Source of the DNA: Flavobacterium sp. CFS9
Lineage (GTDB): Bacteria; Bacteroidota; Bacteroidia; Flavobacteriales; Flavobacteriaceae
Direction: 5' to 3'
DNA length: 64,000 nt
Assembly (NCBI RefSeq): GCF_041154745.1
Contig: NZ_AP031573.1
Span: forward strand, 2,294,001 to 2,358,000
The position numbers and the translations under genes were made by a program. The notes beneath the pieces were generated by a model, which saw nothing but the letters and a program-made list of their open reading frames with translations, was not told where the DNA came from and searched no databases. Positions 1 through 7,350 of the stretch are shown piece by piece; within the stretch, counting starts at the first letter, position 1, and each line of letters opens with the position of its first letter.

Positions 1-803
1 TAGACACTGCATTGTCCAGAATGTCGGCAATTGGTGCCGTTTCACTATTAGTTCCGGGACCAAAAATGATTTGGCATTTTGGAGAATTAGGATGGGAGAA
101 TTCTATTTTTACCTGTAGCAATAATTCTGTCAATACCGATTTTGATGCCATAGGGGGCGATTGTAAACTCGACACAAAACCACAGCCTCAATGGGTTAAT
201 AACTGGCTGGGTAATTCAGCACGCAGTAAAATTTACAACGACTGGGCAAAGATGATTACTCTGAAAATAAAGGAGCCTGTTTTTTTGGGAACTCCCGTAA
301 TTGCAAACGCAAATTCGTTATCAGTTAATATTAAAATTACCAATTCGGCCTTGTCTTCAACTCAGTTAAAGGATGTTTTAATAATAGCAAATTTTGACGT
401 TACTGCTCAAAATGTTCCAACAGGTTTTCAATATACAGGTACCTGGTATGATTTGATGGACAATACTACGATTAATGTTACAGATGTAAATGCCCCCTTA
501 AATCTTCCTGCAGGAGAGTATAGAATTTATGGTAATAAAGCAGCAAATTTAGCCATTAAAGATTTTGAAAAAGGAAGCGCAGTTCATTTGTACCCCAATC
601 CGGTTACAGATTATTTTACTTTAGATGTGCCAGTATCAAAAGTTCAGGTCTATGCAGTTTCAGGCCAACTCGTAAAAAGCTTTGGCATCAAAGAAAATAG
701 GGATTCTCAGTTTGCTGTAAGCGATTTGAAAACAGGTTTATACTTTGTTAAAGCAGTTGATGAGAATGGACATACTCAGGTAATGAAGTTTATTAAAAAG
801 TAA
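1..803 (+). CDS. Secreted GH13 alpha-amylase, C-terminal part with type IX secretion sorting domain (5' truncated by window)
   Basis: The reading frame is open to the left edge (codons run from base 3), so only the last ~267 residues are present. The segment around GPKMIWHFGELGW matches the end of the catalytic (beta/alpha)8 barrel of bacterial alpha-amylases. It is followed by a beta-rich C domain and, over roughly the last 75 residues, a type A T9SS sorting domain: LYPNPVTDYF at its start, then KVQVYAVSGQLVKSF, LKTGLYFVKA and a basic end MKFIKK. The family hydrolyses alpha-1,4-glucans. The sorting domain implies export across the outer membrane by the gliding/type IX machinery and release or surface attachment. 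A strong terminator follows. The upstream starch-use locus, if any, lies outside the window. Confidence 0.9.
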   Translation, partial: DTALSRMSAIGAVSLLVPGPKMIWHFGELGWENSIFTCSNNSVNTDFDAIGGDCKLDTKPQPQWVNNWLGNSARSKIYNDWAKMITLKIKEPVFLGTPVIANANSLSVNIKITNSALSSTQLKDVLIIANFDVTAQNVPTGFQYTGTWYDLMDNTTINVTDVNAPLNLPAGEYRIYGNKAANLAIKDFEKGSAVHLYPNPVTDYFTLDVPVSKVQVYAVSGQLVKSFGIKENRDSQFAVSDLKTGLYFVKAVDENGHTQVMKFIKK

Positions 804-866
804 TTTATCGAAATAAATAGAAAATGTAACTGACGGGTAAAAGATTTTTGGTTTTGTTAGTGGTGA

Positions 867-906
867 GAAAGGACTGTCAGTTTTTAGACAGTCCTTTCGT
901 TTTTTA
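867..906. terminator. Bidirectional intrinsic terminator
   Basis: A perfect 12-bp stem (867-878 with 887-898, GAAAGGACTGTC and its complement) is followed by a T-run on the plus strand. It lies between the amylase stop and the stop of the convergent small membrane-protein gene, so it can serve both. Confidence 0.85.
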
Positions 907-1137
907 TGATCTTTTTATTTTAGTATTGTATTCCCCTGCTACAGCAAAATAGCCAAAAGTACCTAGCCCCAAAACAATTAATGGAGTGAGAATGAAAAGA
1001 ATAATGATTCCGAATACAAGATCGTCTTGTTTGTCTGAAAGCAGTTTAGGTAAGCCAAATTCGAAAATGCAGAAATAAGTCGCTGCAATTGCCAGTATAA
1101 TCCACAGAACACCTAAAGCTTGTTTGATTGAATTCAT
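904..1137 (-). CDS. Small two-TM membrane protein downstream of MFS transporter
   Basis: A 77-residue protein beginning MNSIKQALGVLW. A longer in-frame start at 1194 would run into the preceding transporter gene, so the ATG at 1137, 10 bases after the transporter stop, is preferred. Two hydrophobic segments (about residues 8-26 and 42-62) flank a short polar stretch, and the tail is basic. It resembles small uncharacterised membrane proteins that accompany MFS carriers in Bacteroidota (possibly the DUF6814 family; from memory, not checked). Tight spacing suggests co-transcription with the carrier and perhaps an accessory role. No function can be assigned from sequence. Confidence 0.75.
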   Translation of the reverse strand: MNSIKQALGVLWIILAIAATYFCIFEFGLPKLLSDKQDDLVFGIIILFILTPLIVLGLGTFGYFAVAGEYNTKIKRS

Positions 1138-1147
1138 AAATAATATA

Positions 1148-2644
1148 TTAAAGGTGATTTGTTTTATTTTTATTTTCGATGTAAACCATGCCAATTACAA
1201 AACATACCGAGGCTATAATAATGGGGTACCAAAGTCCGTCAAGATAAAAATCTTCTTTTTCGGCAGCTTTAGCATGAGTTACAAAATAAGTTGAAATTGC
1301 GGGGAGTAAACCGCCAAAAATTCCGTTCCCTACATGATAAGGAAGTGACATCGAAGTATATCTGATTTTAGTTGGAAACAGTTCAACTAAAAACGCTGCA
1401 ATGGGGCCGTAAACCATAGTAACAAATAAAACCTGAATGAAAACTAAGAAAATTAAAGCCCATTCATCATTAGAATTGATATTTATAATAACACTGCTCT
1501 GAGATTCTTTTTTATCCGCAAAGTTTGTTTTCTTTTCTGTATACGTAGTTCCGTCCGTATAGGTTTTTGAAATCGTGGTAATGGTTTGATTTTCTTTAAA
1601 AATAGCTGTAGTTATAGTTGTTTTCTCGGCTATTTCGGTCTTGTATTTTAGATCGGTGATGTTGTACATCTTTTTGTAAATGGGTCTGTAAAACAAAATA
1701 GCGAGCAGCATTCCGCCCATCATAATGTGTTTACGTCCTATTTTATCACTCAGCCATCCAAAAAAAATAAAGAATGGAGTTCCGAACAACAATGCGATTC
1801 CCAGTAATTCATCTACTTGCGACGAATTAATATTCATCACAGTTTTCATAAAACTCATGGCGTAGAATTGCCCCGTGTACCAAACAACACCCTGGCCCAT
1901 AGTGGCGCCGAACAACGCGAGTAAAACGAATTTCAGGTTATATCGATTCCCAAAACTTTCCTTTAAAGGATTGGTACTTGTTGTTCCTTCTTTTTTAGCT
2001 TTGGCAAATACAGGAGATTCATCCATGTTTTTACGAATCAAGTACGAAATTCCGATCATTACAATAGAAACCCAAAAGGGAACACGCCATCCCCAGGAAT
2101 CGAAATCCTCGGTTGAAAGAATGTTTTTTGTGGTCAATATGACCATCAAAGAAATAAATAAACCAACTGTTGCGGTAGTTTGAATCCACGAAGTCCAATA
2201 TCCTTTTTGCCCTGCAGGAGCATGTTCTGCCACATAAGTAGCTGCACCGCCATATTCGCCCCCAAGAGCAAGCCCCTGAAGTAAACGAAGAATTAAAACT
2301 AATAAAGGAGCTAAAAATCCAATCGTATCATAACTCGGAATACAGCCTATTAAAAAAGTAGAGCCCCCCATTAATAAGAGAGTTGCCATAAAGGTGTATT
2401 TACGTCCGATGATATCACCAAGTCTTCCGAAGAATAGCGCTCCAAAAGGACGTACTACAAATCCGGCAGCAAAAGTGGCTAAAGTGGATAGGAATGCAGC
2501 GGTAGGATTATCACTGGGAAAGAATTTGGTTGAAATGACGACAGCTAAACTACCGAAAATATAAAAATCATACCATTCAATCATGGTTCCCATCGACGAT
2601 GCCGAAATTACTTTCCAGATGCCTTTTGCAGAGGTGTTGCTCAT
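1148..2644 (-). CDS. MFS transporter, metabolite:H+ symporter (MHS/ProP-like) family
   Basis: 498 residues. The N-terminus GTMIEWYDFYIFG, the loop GRLGDIIGRKYTF after TM2 and LALGGEYGGAATYVAEHAP in TM4 are hallmarks of the MHS branch (ProP, KgtP, ShiA-like carriers) of the major facilitator superfamily. About 12 hydrophobic segments are visible. A hydrophilic, threonine/lysine-rich insert of about 75 residues (roughly residues 320-395) lies in the second half between two TM helices. It would sit in the inner membrane as a proton-coupled carrier for a small organic solute; the substrate cannot be read from sequence. It forms a two-gene unit with the small membrane protein 10 bases downstream. 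Confidence 0.9.
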   Translation of the reverse strand: MSNTSAKGIWKVISASSMGTMIEWYDFYIFGSLAVVISTKFFPSDNPTAAFLSTLATFAAGFVVRPFGALFFGRLGDIIGRKYTFMATLLLMGGSTFLIGCIPSYDTIGFLAPLLVLILRLLQGLALGGEYGGAATYVAEHAPAGQKGYWTSWIQTTATVGLFISLMVILTTKNILSTEDFDSWGWRVPFWVSIVMIGISYLIRKNMDESPVFAKAKKEGTTSTNPLKESFGNRYNLKFVLLALFGATMGQGVVWYTGQFYAMSFMKTVMNINSSQVDELLGIALLFGTPFFIFFGWLSDKIGRKHIMMGGMLLAILFYRPIYKKMYNITDLKYKTEIAEKTTITTAIFKENQTITTISKTYTDGTTYTEKKTNFADKKESQSSVIININSNDEWALIFLVFIQVLFVTMVYGPIAAFLVELFPTKIRYTSMSLPYHVGNGIFGGLLPAISTYFVTHAKAAEKEDFYLDGLWYPIIIASVCFVIGMVYIENKNKTNHL

Positions 2645-2859
2645 AAGCTGACTTTGTGTACTTGATGATGAATAAAAGTATAAAATGCTATTTCGCGAAT
2701 ATATAAGATATTTTTTTATTTATTTAATGATTTTTTAACAAAAGGATAATAAAAAATAAATATTGTTTTTTAGGCAGAATAGTTTTCGTAAAAGATTTGT
2801 CTGCTGTTTATTTCTCCGGAAGAAAGTAATGTAGAATTGTTACTCTGAAAGAGCTCTGG

Positions 2860-2925
2860 CAATAGCATAGTGCAAAGCACTATGGGAGATGGAGATGTTT
2901 GTTTACGCCCTGAAAGGGCAAAAGC
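2860..2925. repeat. REP-like intergenic element with two hairpins
   Basis: In the otherwise gene-free 2645-3006 stretch there are two short perfect inverted repeats: 2866-2873/2877-2884 (CATAGTGC, loop AAA) and 2907-2911/2915-2919 (GCCCT, loop GAA). The style, short GC-richer hairpins with 3-nt loops in AT-rich DNA, resembles the elements at 60097-60160 and 61279-61440, although the sequences differ. An antisense ORF crossing this region and the tRNA is not credible as a gene. Confidence 0.5.
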
Positions 2926-3006
2926 CTGATCGCAAAGAAAAAAATCAGTATTAAAATATTTAATTTTTCTTGTTTTAATTACGAAGGAAAGATAGTAAAA
3001 ACAAAA

Positions 3007-3028
3007 AACCCACTCGGTTGAGTGGGTT
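3007..3028 (-). terminator. Terminator of tRNA-Phe
   Basis: A 9-bp stem (3007-3015 with 3020-3028, core CCCACTC/GAGTGGG, loop GGTT) lies 4 bases past the tRNA 3' end. On the minus strand it is followed by a T-rich tract (TTTTTTGTTTTT). Confidence 0.9.
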
Positions 3029-3032
3029 GTTG

Positions 3033-3105
3033 TGGTACCTCCAGGGATCGAACCAGGGACACATGGATTTTCAGTCCATTGCTCTACCATCTGAGCTAAG
3101 GTACC
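3033..3105 (-). tRNA. tRNA-Phe (anticodon GAA)
   Basis: On the minus strand the 73 bases form a complete cloverleaf: acceptor GGTACCT/AGGTACC with discriminator A, D-arm with AGCTCAGATGGTAGAGC, anticodon loop CTGAAAA (anticodon GAA), and T-arm CCTGG-TTCGATC-CCAGG. CCA is not encoded. It is an independent unit with its own promoter and terminator, divergent from coaX. Confidence 0.97.
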
Positions 3106-3126
3106 GTGCTGTGCGCATTGCGGGTG

Positions 3127-3156
3127 CAAAGATAGAATCATTTTTCGTTTATCCAA
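3127..3156 (-). promoter_or_regulatory. Promoter of tRNA-Phe
   Basis: On the minus strand TTG (3156-3154), a 19-base spacer and TATCTTTG (3134-3127) exactly match the Bacteroidota sigma-A consensus (TTG...TAnnTTTG). The predicted start lies about 15 bases before the mature tRNA 5' end. Confidence 0.75.
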
Positions 3157-3209
3157 AACATTTTTTTAAAAAAATCAATTCGTATCTTCGCCTTGCTAAA
3201 AAAACAAAC

Positions 3210-3944
3210 ATGATTTTAACGGTTGATGTTGGAAATACCAGAATTAAAGCTGCTGTATTTGAGGGAGGTACTGTTCTTGAAACTTTTACTTTCGAGAAAA
3301 ATGAGCTCGAAAAAAAAATTAAAAAAATTTTAGAAAAATTTCAGAAATGCTCCGATTTGGTTGTTGCATCGGTTGGAAATGTAGAAAAACAATCTTTCCT
3401 GACTTTCGAAAAGGATCTAAAAGTTCATTTTTTAACTCATGAGGATATTTTTCCCTTCACAAATAAATATGCCACTCCAAAAACATTAGGAATAGACCGA
3501 ATGGTTTTGGCAGCCGGAGCAACTTTGAAATTTCCCAAACAAAACAGACTGGTAATTGACGCCGGAACTTGTATAACCTACGATTTCATCGACGAAAATG
3601 ATAACTATTTAGGAGGAGCTATTTCTCCGGGACTGAGACTGCGTTATGAATCTTTGCACAATTTTACAGCCAGGCTTCCGTTACTCACTTTAGAGTCTCC
3701 GGATTCCTATATTGGAGATTCCACAAAACAGGCGATTCACTCCGGAGTGGTCAATGGATTCGTCTATGAGATTGATGGTTTTATCGATGAATATCGGGCA
3801 AACTTTTCAAATTTTATAATAATTTTAACGGGAGGTGATGCAGATTTTTTGGCTAAACGATTAAAAAATACCATATTTGCCAATTCAAATTTCCTTTTGG
3901 AGAGTTTGAACCAAACATTTCAATATAAAATCGACAATGATTAA
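3210..3944 (+). CDS. coaX: Type III pantothenate kinase
   Basis: 244 residues; it catalyses ATP-dependent phosphorylation of pantothenate, the first step of coenzyme A synthesis, in the cytoplasm. The ASKHA-fold motifs of CoaX are visible: DVGNTRIKA at residues 5-13 (phosphate 1), LGIDRMVLAAGA in the middle with the pantothenate-binding region, and DAGTCITYDF (phosphate 2). Upstream in-frame codons extend through the tRNA gene and are rejected. The ATG at 3210 gives the normal CoaX length and N-terminus. A -7-like TATCTTCG (3184-3191) precedes it. Its stop overlaps the next ATG by 8 bases, which indicates translational coupling with the barrel-protein gene. Confidence 0.95.
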   Translation: MILTVDVGNTRIKAAVFEGGTVLETFTFEKNELEKKIKKILEKFQKCSDLVVASVGNVEKQSFLTFEKDLKVHFLTHEDIFPFTNKYATPKTLGIDRMVLAAGATLKFPKQNRLVIDAGTCITYDFIDENDNYLGGAISPGLRLRYESLHNFTARLPLLTLESPDSYIGDSTKQAIHSGVVNGFVYEIDGFIDEYRANFSNFIIILTGGDADFLAKRLKNTIFANSNFLLESLNQTFQYKIDND

Positions 3945-5169
3945 AAAAATTATAGTAAGCGCTTGTTTGCTTATCTCGTTCGTTTCCTTCGCTCAACAGG
4001 GTACCGCATCGCCTTATTCTTTCTACGGAATTGGAGATACAAGATTTAAAGGGACCCTTGAAAACAGATCGATGTCCGGAGTTGCGGTGGAACAGGATAG
4101 TATTCACCTGAATATTGAAAATCCTGCCAGTTATGCGAGTTTAAAGTTTACAACTTTTACGGTTGGAGGATCTTTTGGTACAACTAATTTGAAGACCAGC
4201 GAAAGATCTGAAAAGGCACAAAGAGCTACTTTTGATTATTTGGCATTAGGAATTCCGATGGGAAAATTTGGAGCAGCGTTTGGTTTGGTTCCGTTAAGTT
4301 CTGTTGGATATAAAATTCAAAATGACCTTACAGATACACAAGGTGCTACAAGCACACAGCTTCAGGGAAAAGGCGGAGTTAATAAAGTGTTTTTTGGTTT
4401 AGGATATCAGATTAAAAAGAACTGGAATATTGGAGTTGATGCACAGTATAATTTCGGAAAAATTACAACAACAAGTTTAGCGCTTAGAACAGATGTTGAA
4501 AATGCAACCAGAGAAACAAATGATTCTGAGTTATCAGGAATTAATTTTAATATTGGTACAATGTATCAAACAAAAATTGATAAAAAATTAAGTTTGTTTA
4601 CCAGTTTGAATTATACTTTTGCCAGTAATTTGACTTCAACCAGTAACAGAGTTATTCAGGTAGATGGTGATCCGGATCCAATTACAACTCCTGAGCAGAC
4701 AAATAAACTTAAGTTACCAAATAAAGTAACCTTTGGTGCTGGTATCGGTGAAGCCAGAAAATGGTTAGTGGGTACTACGATTTCTTTTCAGGGTGACGGA
4801 CAGCTTGCGAATTTTTACAATACAAGAGATAATGTACGTTACGAAAAATACCAAAAGTATGCGATAGGTGGTTACTATATTCCTAATTATGGATCATTCA
4901 CAAGCTATTTTAGCCGAATGACGTATAGGGCCGGATTAAAATACGAGAAAATTGGTTTGGTCGTAAATAATCAGGAGATCAATGACCTGGGAATGACATT
5001 AGGTATGGGAATTCCACTTAATAATGGATCTTTTTCAAATGTTAATATTGGACTTGAGTTCGGAAAAAGAGGAACAATGTCAGCTGGTTTAGTTCAGGAA
5101 AATTATTTCAATTTTAGTATGAGCTTCTCATTTAATGATAAATGGTTCGTGAAAAGTAAATTTAATTAA
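3937..5169 (+). CDS. Putative outer-membrane beta-barrel protein
   Basis: 410 residues with a signal peptide (cleavage after about residue 19, ...SFVSFA-QQG). The rest is rich in alternating amphipathic strands, Gly, Asn and aromatic residues, and includes repeated GLGYQIKKNWNIGVDAQYNF-like strand-turn units typical of Bacteroidota outer-membrane porin-like proteins. The C-terminus ends in amphipathic strands (FNFSMSFSF) and a short KSKFN tail. No named family can be assigned with certainty; a FadL/OmpP1-like barrel is possible. It overlaps coaX by 8 bases and precedes lptC, which fits an envelope-biogenesis operon. Confidence 0.75.
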   Translation: MIKKIIVSACLLISFVSFAQQGTASPYSFYGIGDTRFKGTLENRSMSGVAVEQDSIHLNIENPASYASLKFTTFTVGGSFGTTNLKTSERSEKAQRATFDYLALGIPMGKFGAAFGLVPLSSVGYKIQNDLTDTQGATSTQLQGKGGVNKVFFGLGYQIKKNWNIGVDAQYNFGKITTTSLALRTDVENATRETNDSELSGINFNIGTMYQTKIDKKLSLFTSLNYTFASNLTSTSNRVIQVDGDPDPITTPEQTNKLKLPNKVTFGAGIGEARKWLVGTTISFQGDGQLANFYNTRDNVRYEKYQKYAIGGYYIPNYGSFTSYFSRMTYRAGLKYEKIGLVVNNQEINDLGMTLGMGIPLNNGSFSNVNIGLEFGKRGTMSAGLVQENYFNFSMSFSFNDKWFVKSKFN

Positions 5170-5190
5170 ACATAAACTTTTATGTTTTTT
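5168..5190 (+). terminator. Weak AT-rich hairpin after the barrel-protein gene
   Basis: AAACATAA (5168-5175) pairs with TTATGTTT (5180-5187) and a T-run follows. It overlaps the stop codon and could partly terminate transcription before the lptC promoter. Confidence 0.4.
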
Positions 5191-5209
5191 TAAGCTCATT
5201 ACAATTTAC

Positions 5210-5217
5210 TACATTTG
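5210..5217 (+). promoter_or_regulatory. -7 element upstream of lptC; likely leaderless start
   Basis: TACATTTG matches TAnnTTTG perfectly and ends only four bases before the ATG at 5222, so the predicted transcription start falls at or next to the start codon. No clear TTG is seen at -33. Confidence 0.5.
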
Positions 5218-5221
5218 ACAA

Positions 5222-5773
5222 ATGAATTTATCAAAAAGATATACAATAGCGGCTGTCACAGTTTTTACTGTGACACTGTTTTTTGGGTGCGAAAGTAATT
5301 TTAAAGAGGTTCAGAAAATTAACTTCTCAGAGTTTGTTCCCGGAAGTGATGCAGATACCGTTGATATTAAATATACAGATTCCGGACGCATAACCGGGGT
5401 TTTGAAAAGTCCTAAAATGCTGGATTATTCTAATTTGGATTTTCCGTTTACCGAATTTCCAAAAGGAATTGATGTTACCTTATACGATAAAAATCAAAAG
5501 CGTACCTTTATAAGATCAAATTATGCAGTTTCCTATAAGCCAACAGGTATAATTGACTTGCAGGGAAAAGTTAGAATCACTTCAGAAGAGGGGCAAATGC
5601 TGGAAACAGAACAGCTGTACTTCGATCAGACGAACGAATGGTTTTATACCGAAAGGAAGTTTAGACTTACAGATGCAAAAGGAAGCTCAATCGGGCAGGG
5701 AATAGATTTTAGTAAGGATTTTAAAGTGATTAATTCGCAGCGTGTGAGCGGTGAGATTGAATCAGACGAATAA
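5222..5773 (+). CDS. lptC: LPS export ABC transporter periplasmic protein LptC
   Basis: 183 residues with a lipoprotein-type signal (TLFFGC, Cys at about residue 23). The rest matches Bacteroidota LptC: a single beta-jellyroll domain with DVTLYDKNQKR, then YAVSYKPTGIIDLQGKV and the Leu/Glu-rich LETEQLYFDQTNEWFYTE strand region. In the family it receives LPS from LptFG in the inner membrane and passes it to the LptA bridge. It is a membrane-anchored periplasmic protein, here probably lipid-anchored rather than TM-anchored as in E. coli. It follows a barrel-protein gene and precedes other envelope genes. Confidence 0.88.
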   Translation: MNLSKRYTIAAVTVFTVTLFFGCESNFKEVQKINFSEFVPGSDADTVDIKYTDSGRITGVLKSPKMLDYSNLDFPFTEFPKGIDVTLYDKNQKRTFIRSNYAVSYKPTGIIDLQGKVRITSEEGQMLETEQLYFDQTNEWFYTERKFRLTDAKGSSIGQGIDFSKDFKVINSQRVSGEIESDE

Positions 5774-5784
5774 AAAAAGAGATT

Positions 5785-5979
5785 ATGGGTTACATAAAAT
5801 ATACACAATACGTTTACATCATATTTGCCATTTACTTTATTTACGATGGTTTTACAAAGATAAACGATGGAAATGATACCGCCGCTTTAAGTTTTTTAAT
5901 TGCAGGGATGGCAGTATTTATGTTCTTCTTTAGGAGGAGATTTGTCAAGAAATTTGGCGACCGTAATAAAAAGCAGTAA
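5785..5979 (+). CDS. Small membrane protein of unknown function
   Basis: 64 residues with two hydrophobic segments (about residues 6-20 and 33-49) and a strongly basic tail (RRRFVKKFGDRNKK). The ATG is 11 bases after the lptC stop, and the stop is 3 bases before the next ATG, so it is within the operon. I do not recognise a family. Topology suggests a hairpin with both ends in the cytoplasm. Confidence 0.7.
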   Translation: MGYIKYTQYVYIIFAIYFIYDGFTKINDGNDTAALSFLIAGMAVFMFFFRRRFVKKFGDRNKKQ

Positions 5980-5982
5980 ACA

Positions 5983-7242
5983 ATGGAAATAGGGATTATA
6001 ATATTATGTTTAATATTGTCAGCCTTTTTTTCAGGAATGGAAATCGCTTTTGTTTCCTCCAATAAAATTTATCTTGAAATTGAAAAAAAACAAGATAATT
6101 TTGCCTCACAAATTCTAACAAAACTTACCGGAAATCCTTCAAAGTTTATTGCTGCAATGCTTATTGGTAATAATCTGGCTTTGGTTGTTTACGGATTTTA
6201 CATGGGAGATCTGATTCTGAAATGGATTATCAATTCAGGAGGGCATTTTTCAAATTTAACCAGTTTACTGGTTCAAACGACTATTTCTACTTTTGTTGTT
6301 TTAATAACAGCTGAGTTTTTTCCAAAAGTTTTTTTTCAGATTTATGCCAATTCATTAATCAAGATTTTTGCAATTCCTGCCTATCTGTTTTATCGTTTGT
6401 TCTATTATTTCTCCACTTTTTTCATTTGGATTTCAGATTTTATTCTGCGTAAATTTTTTAAAACAGAAGGAGATCAGATACAGTTGTATTTTAGTAAAGT
6501 TGAACTGGGGAATTATATTGCAGAACAAATGAATGCTGTTGAAGATGATGAAGAAGTAGATTCTGAAATTCAGATTTTTCAGAATGCACTGGAGTTTTCA
6601 GGTGTAAAAGCCCGTGATATTATGACCCCGCGTACCGAAATTGTCGATATTGATTTGTTTGACAGTGTTGCAGATCTTAAAGAATTATTTGTAGAAACCG
6701 GATATTCAAAAATCATAGTGAGTCAAAACTCACTCGATGATATTGTGGGTTATGTGCATTCGTTTGATTTGTTTAAAAAGCCAAAAACAATAAAATCGGT
6801 TTTGATGACAGTTGAATTTGTTCCTGAAACCATTTTGATAAAAGATGTACTAAATCTGCTGATCAAAAAGCGAAAAAATGTGGCCGTAGTTTTGGATGAA
6901 TACGGAGGGACTTCCGGAATTATTACAATAGAAGACATTGTGGAGGAGCTTTTTGGTGAGATTGAAGACGAGCATGATTTAGATGAGGAATTGATTGAAC
7001 AGGAATTGGGAGAAGGCAGGTATTTGTTTTCGACACGATTAGATGTAGAATATCTCAATGAAACCTATAAATTAGCTATTCCGGAGGAGGATTCTTACGG
7101 GACTTTAGGCGGGTTTATTGTCAATTCTACCAAGGAAATTCCTCAAAAAGGAGAAGAAATACGAATTGGAAGCTATCATTTTGTGATTGAAGAAGCCACA
7201 AATAAGAAAATCGAATTGGTTAAATTGACAATAAAAGAGTGA
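5983..7242 (+). CDS. CNNM/CorC-HlyC family membrane protein (hemolysin-like, DUF21 + CBS)
   Basis: 419 residues: an N-terminal DUF21/CNNM transmembrane domain (residues ~1-190, about four hydrophobic helices, including AFFSGMEIAFVSSNK), then a CBS pair that starts at RDIMTPRTEIVDID and includes VVLDEYGGTSGIITIEDIVEELFGEI, then a C-terminal CorC_HlyC domain (~335-419, with EEDSYGTLGGFIV). Family members are linked to divalent-cation (Mg/Co) efflux; the older hemolysin label is not a reliable function. It is an inner-membrane protein with cytoplasmic CBS domains. It overlaps no neighbour and sits 3 bases after the small membrane protein in the same operon. GldE is a paralogue of this family, but the gene context here is not the gld one. 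Confidence 0.9.
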   Translation: MEIGIIILCLILSAFFSGMEIAFVSSNKIYLEIEKKQDNFASQILTKLTGNPSKFIAAMLIGNNLALVVYGFYMGDLILKWIINSGGHFSNLTSLLVQTTISTFVVLITAEFFPKVFFQIYANSLIKIFAIPAYLFYRLFYYFSTFFIWISDFILRKFFKTEGDQIQLYFSKVELGNYIAEQMNAVEDDEEVDSEIQIFQNALEFSGVKARDIMTPRTEIVDIDLFDSVADLKELFVETGYSKIIVSQNSLDDIVGYVHSFDLFKKPKTIKSVLMTVEFVPETILIKDVLNLLIKKRKNVAVVLDEYGGTSGIITIEDIVEELFGEIEDEHDLDEELIEQELGEGRYLFSTRLDVEYLNETYKLAIPEEDSYGTLGGFIVNSTKEIPQKGEEIRIGSYHFVIEEATNKKIELVKLTIKE

Positions 7243-7290
7243 TTTTTGAAATTAATAAAAAAAATTGTGTAAAATAAAACGCTAGTTGTA

Positions 7291-7319
7291 TTGTTATTAA
7301 CTAGATAATTGTATTTTCG
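7291..7319 (+). promoter_or_regulatory. Promoter of the PpiD-like gene
   Basis: TTG (7291-7293), an 18-base spacer and TATTTTCG (7312-7319, one mismatch to TAnnTTTG) give a predicted start about 25 bases before the ATG. CTAGTT (7282-7287) and AACTAG (7299-7304) form a small inverted repeat around the -33 region. Confidence 0.5.
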
Positions 7320-7350
7320 CAAACTGAATATAAAATTAACGATAATAAAA

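Noticed and set aside
904..1194. The 96-residue version of the small membrane protein
   Set aside because: The extra N-terminal residues overlap the end of the transporter gene and are basic and unlike a start; ATG at 1137 fits better.
2770..3156. A 128-codon ORF on the minus strand across the tRNA
   Set aside because: It reads through the complete tRNA-Phe gene, its promoter and its terminator, and its translation has no protein-like composition.
3018..3209. An N-terminal extension of coaX
   Set aside because: It crosses the tRNA gene on the other strand. The ATG at 3210 gives the normal CoaX N-terminus and length.
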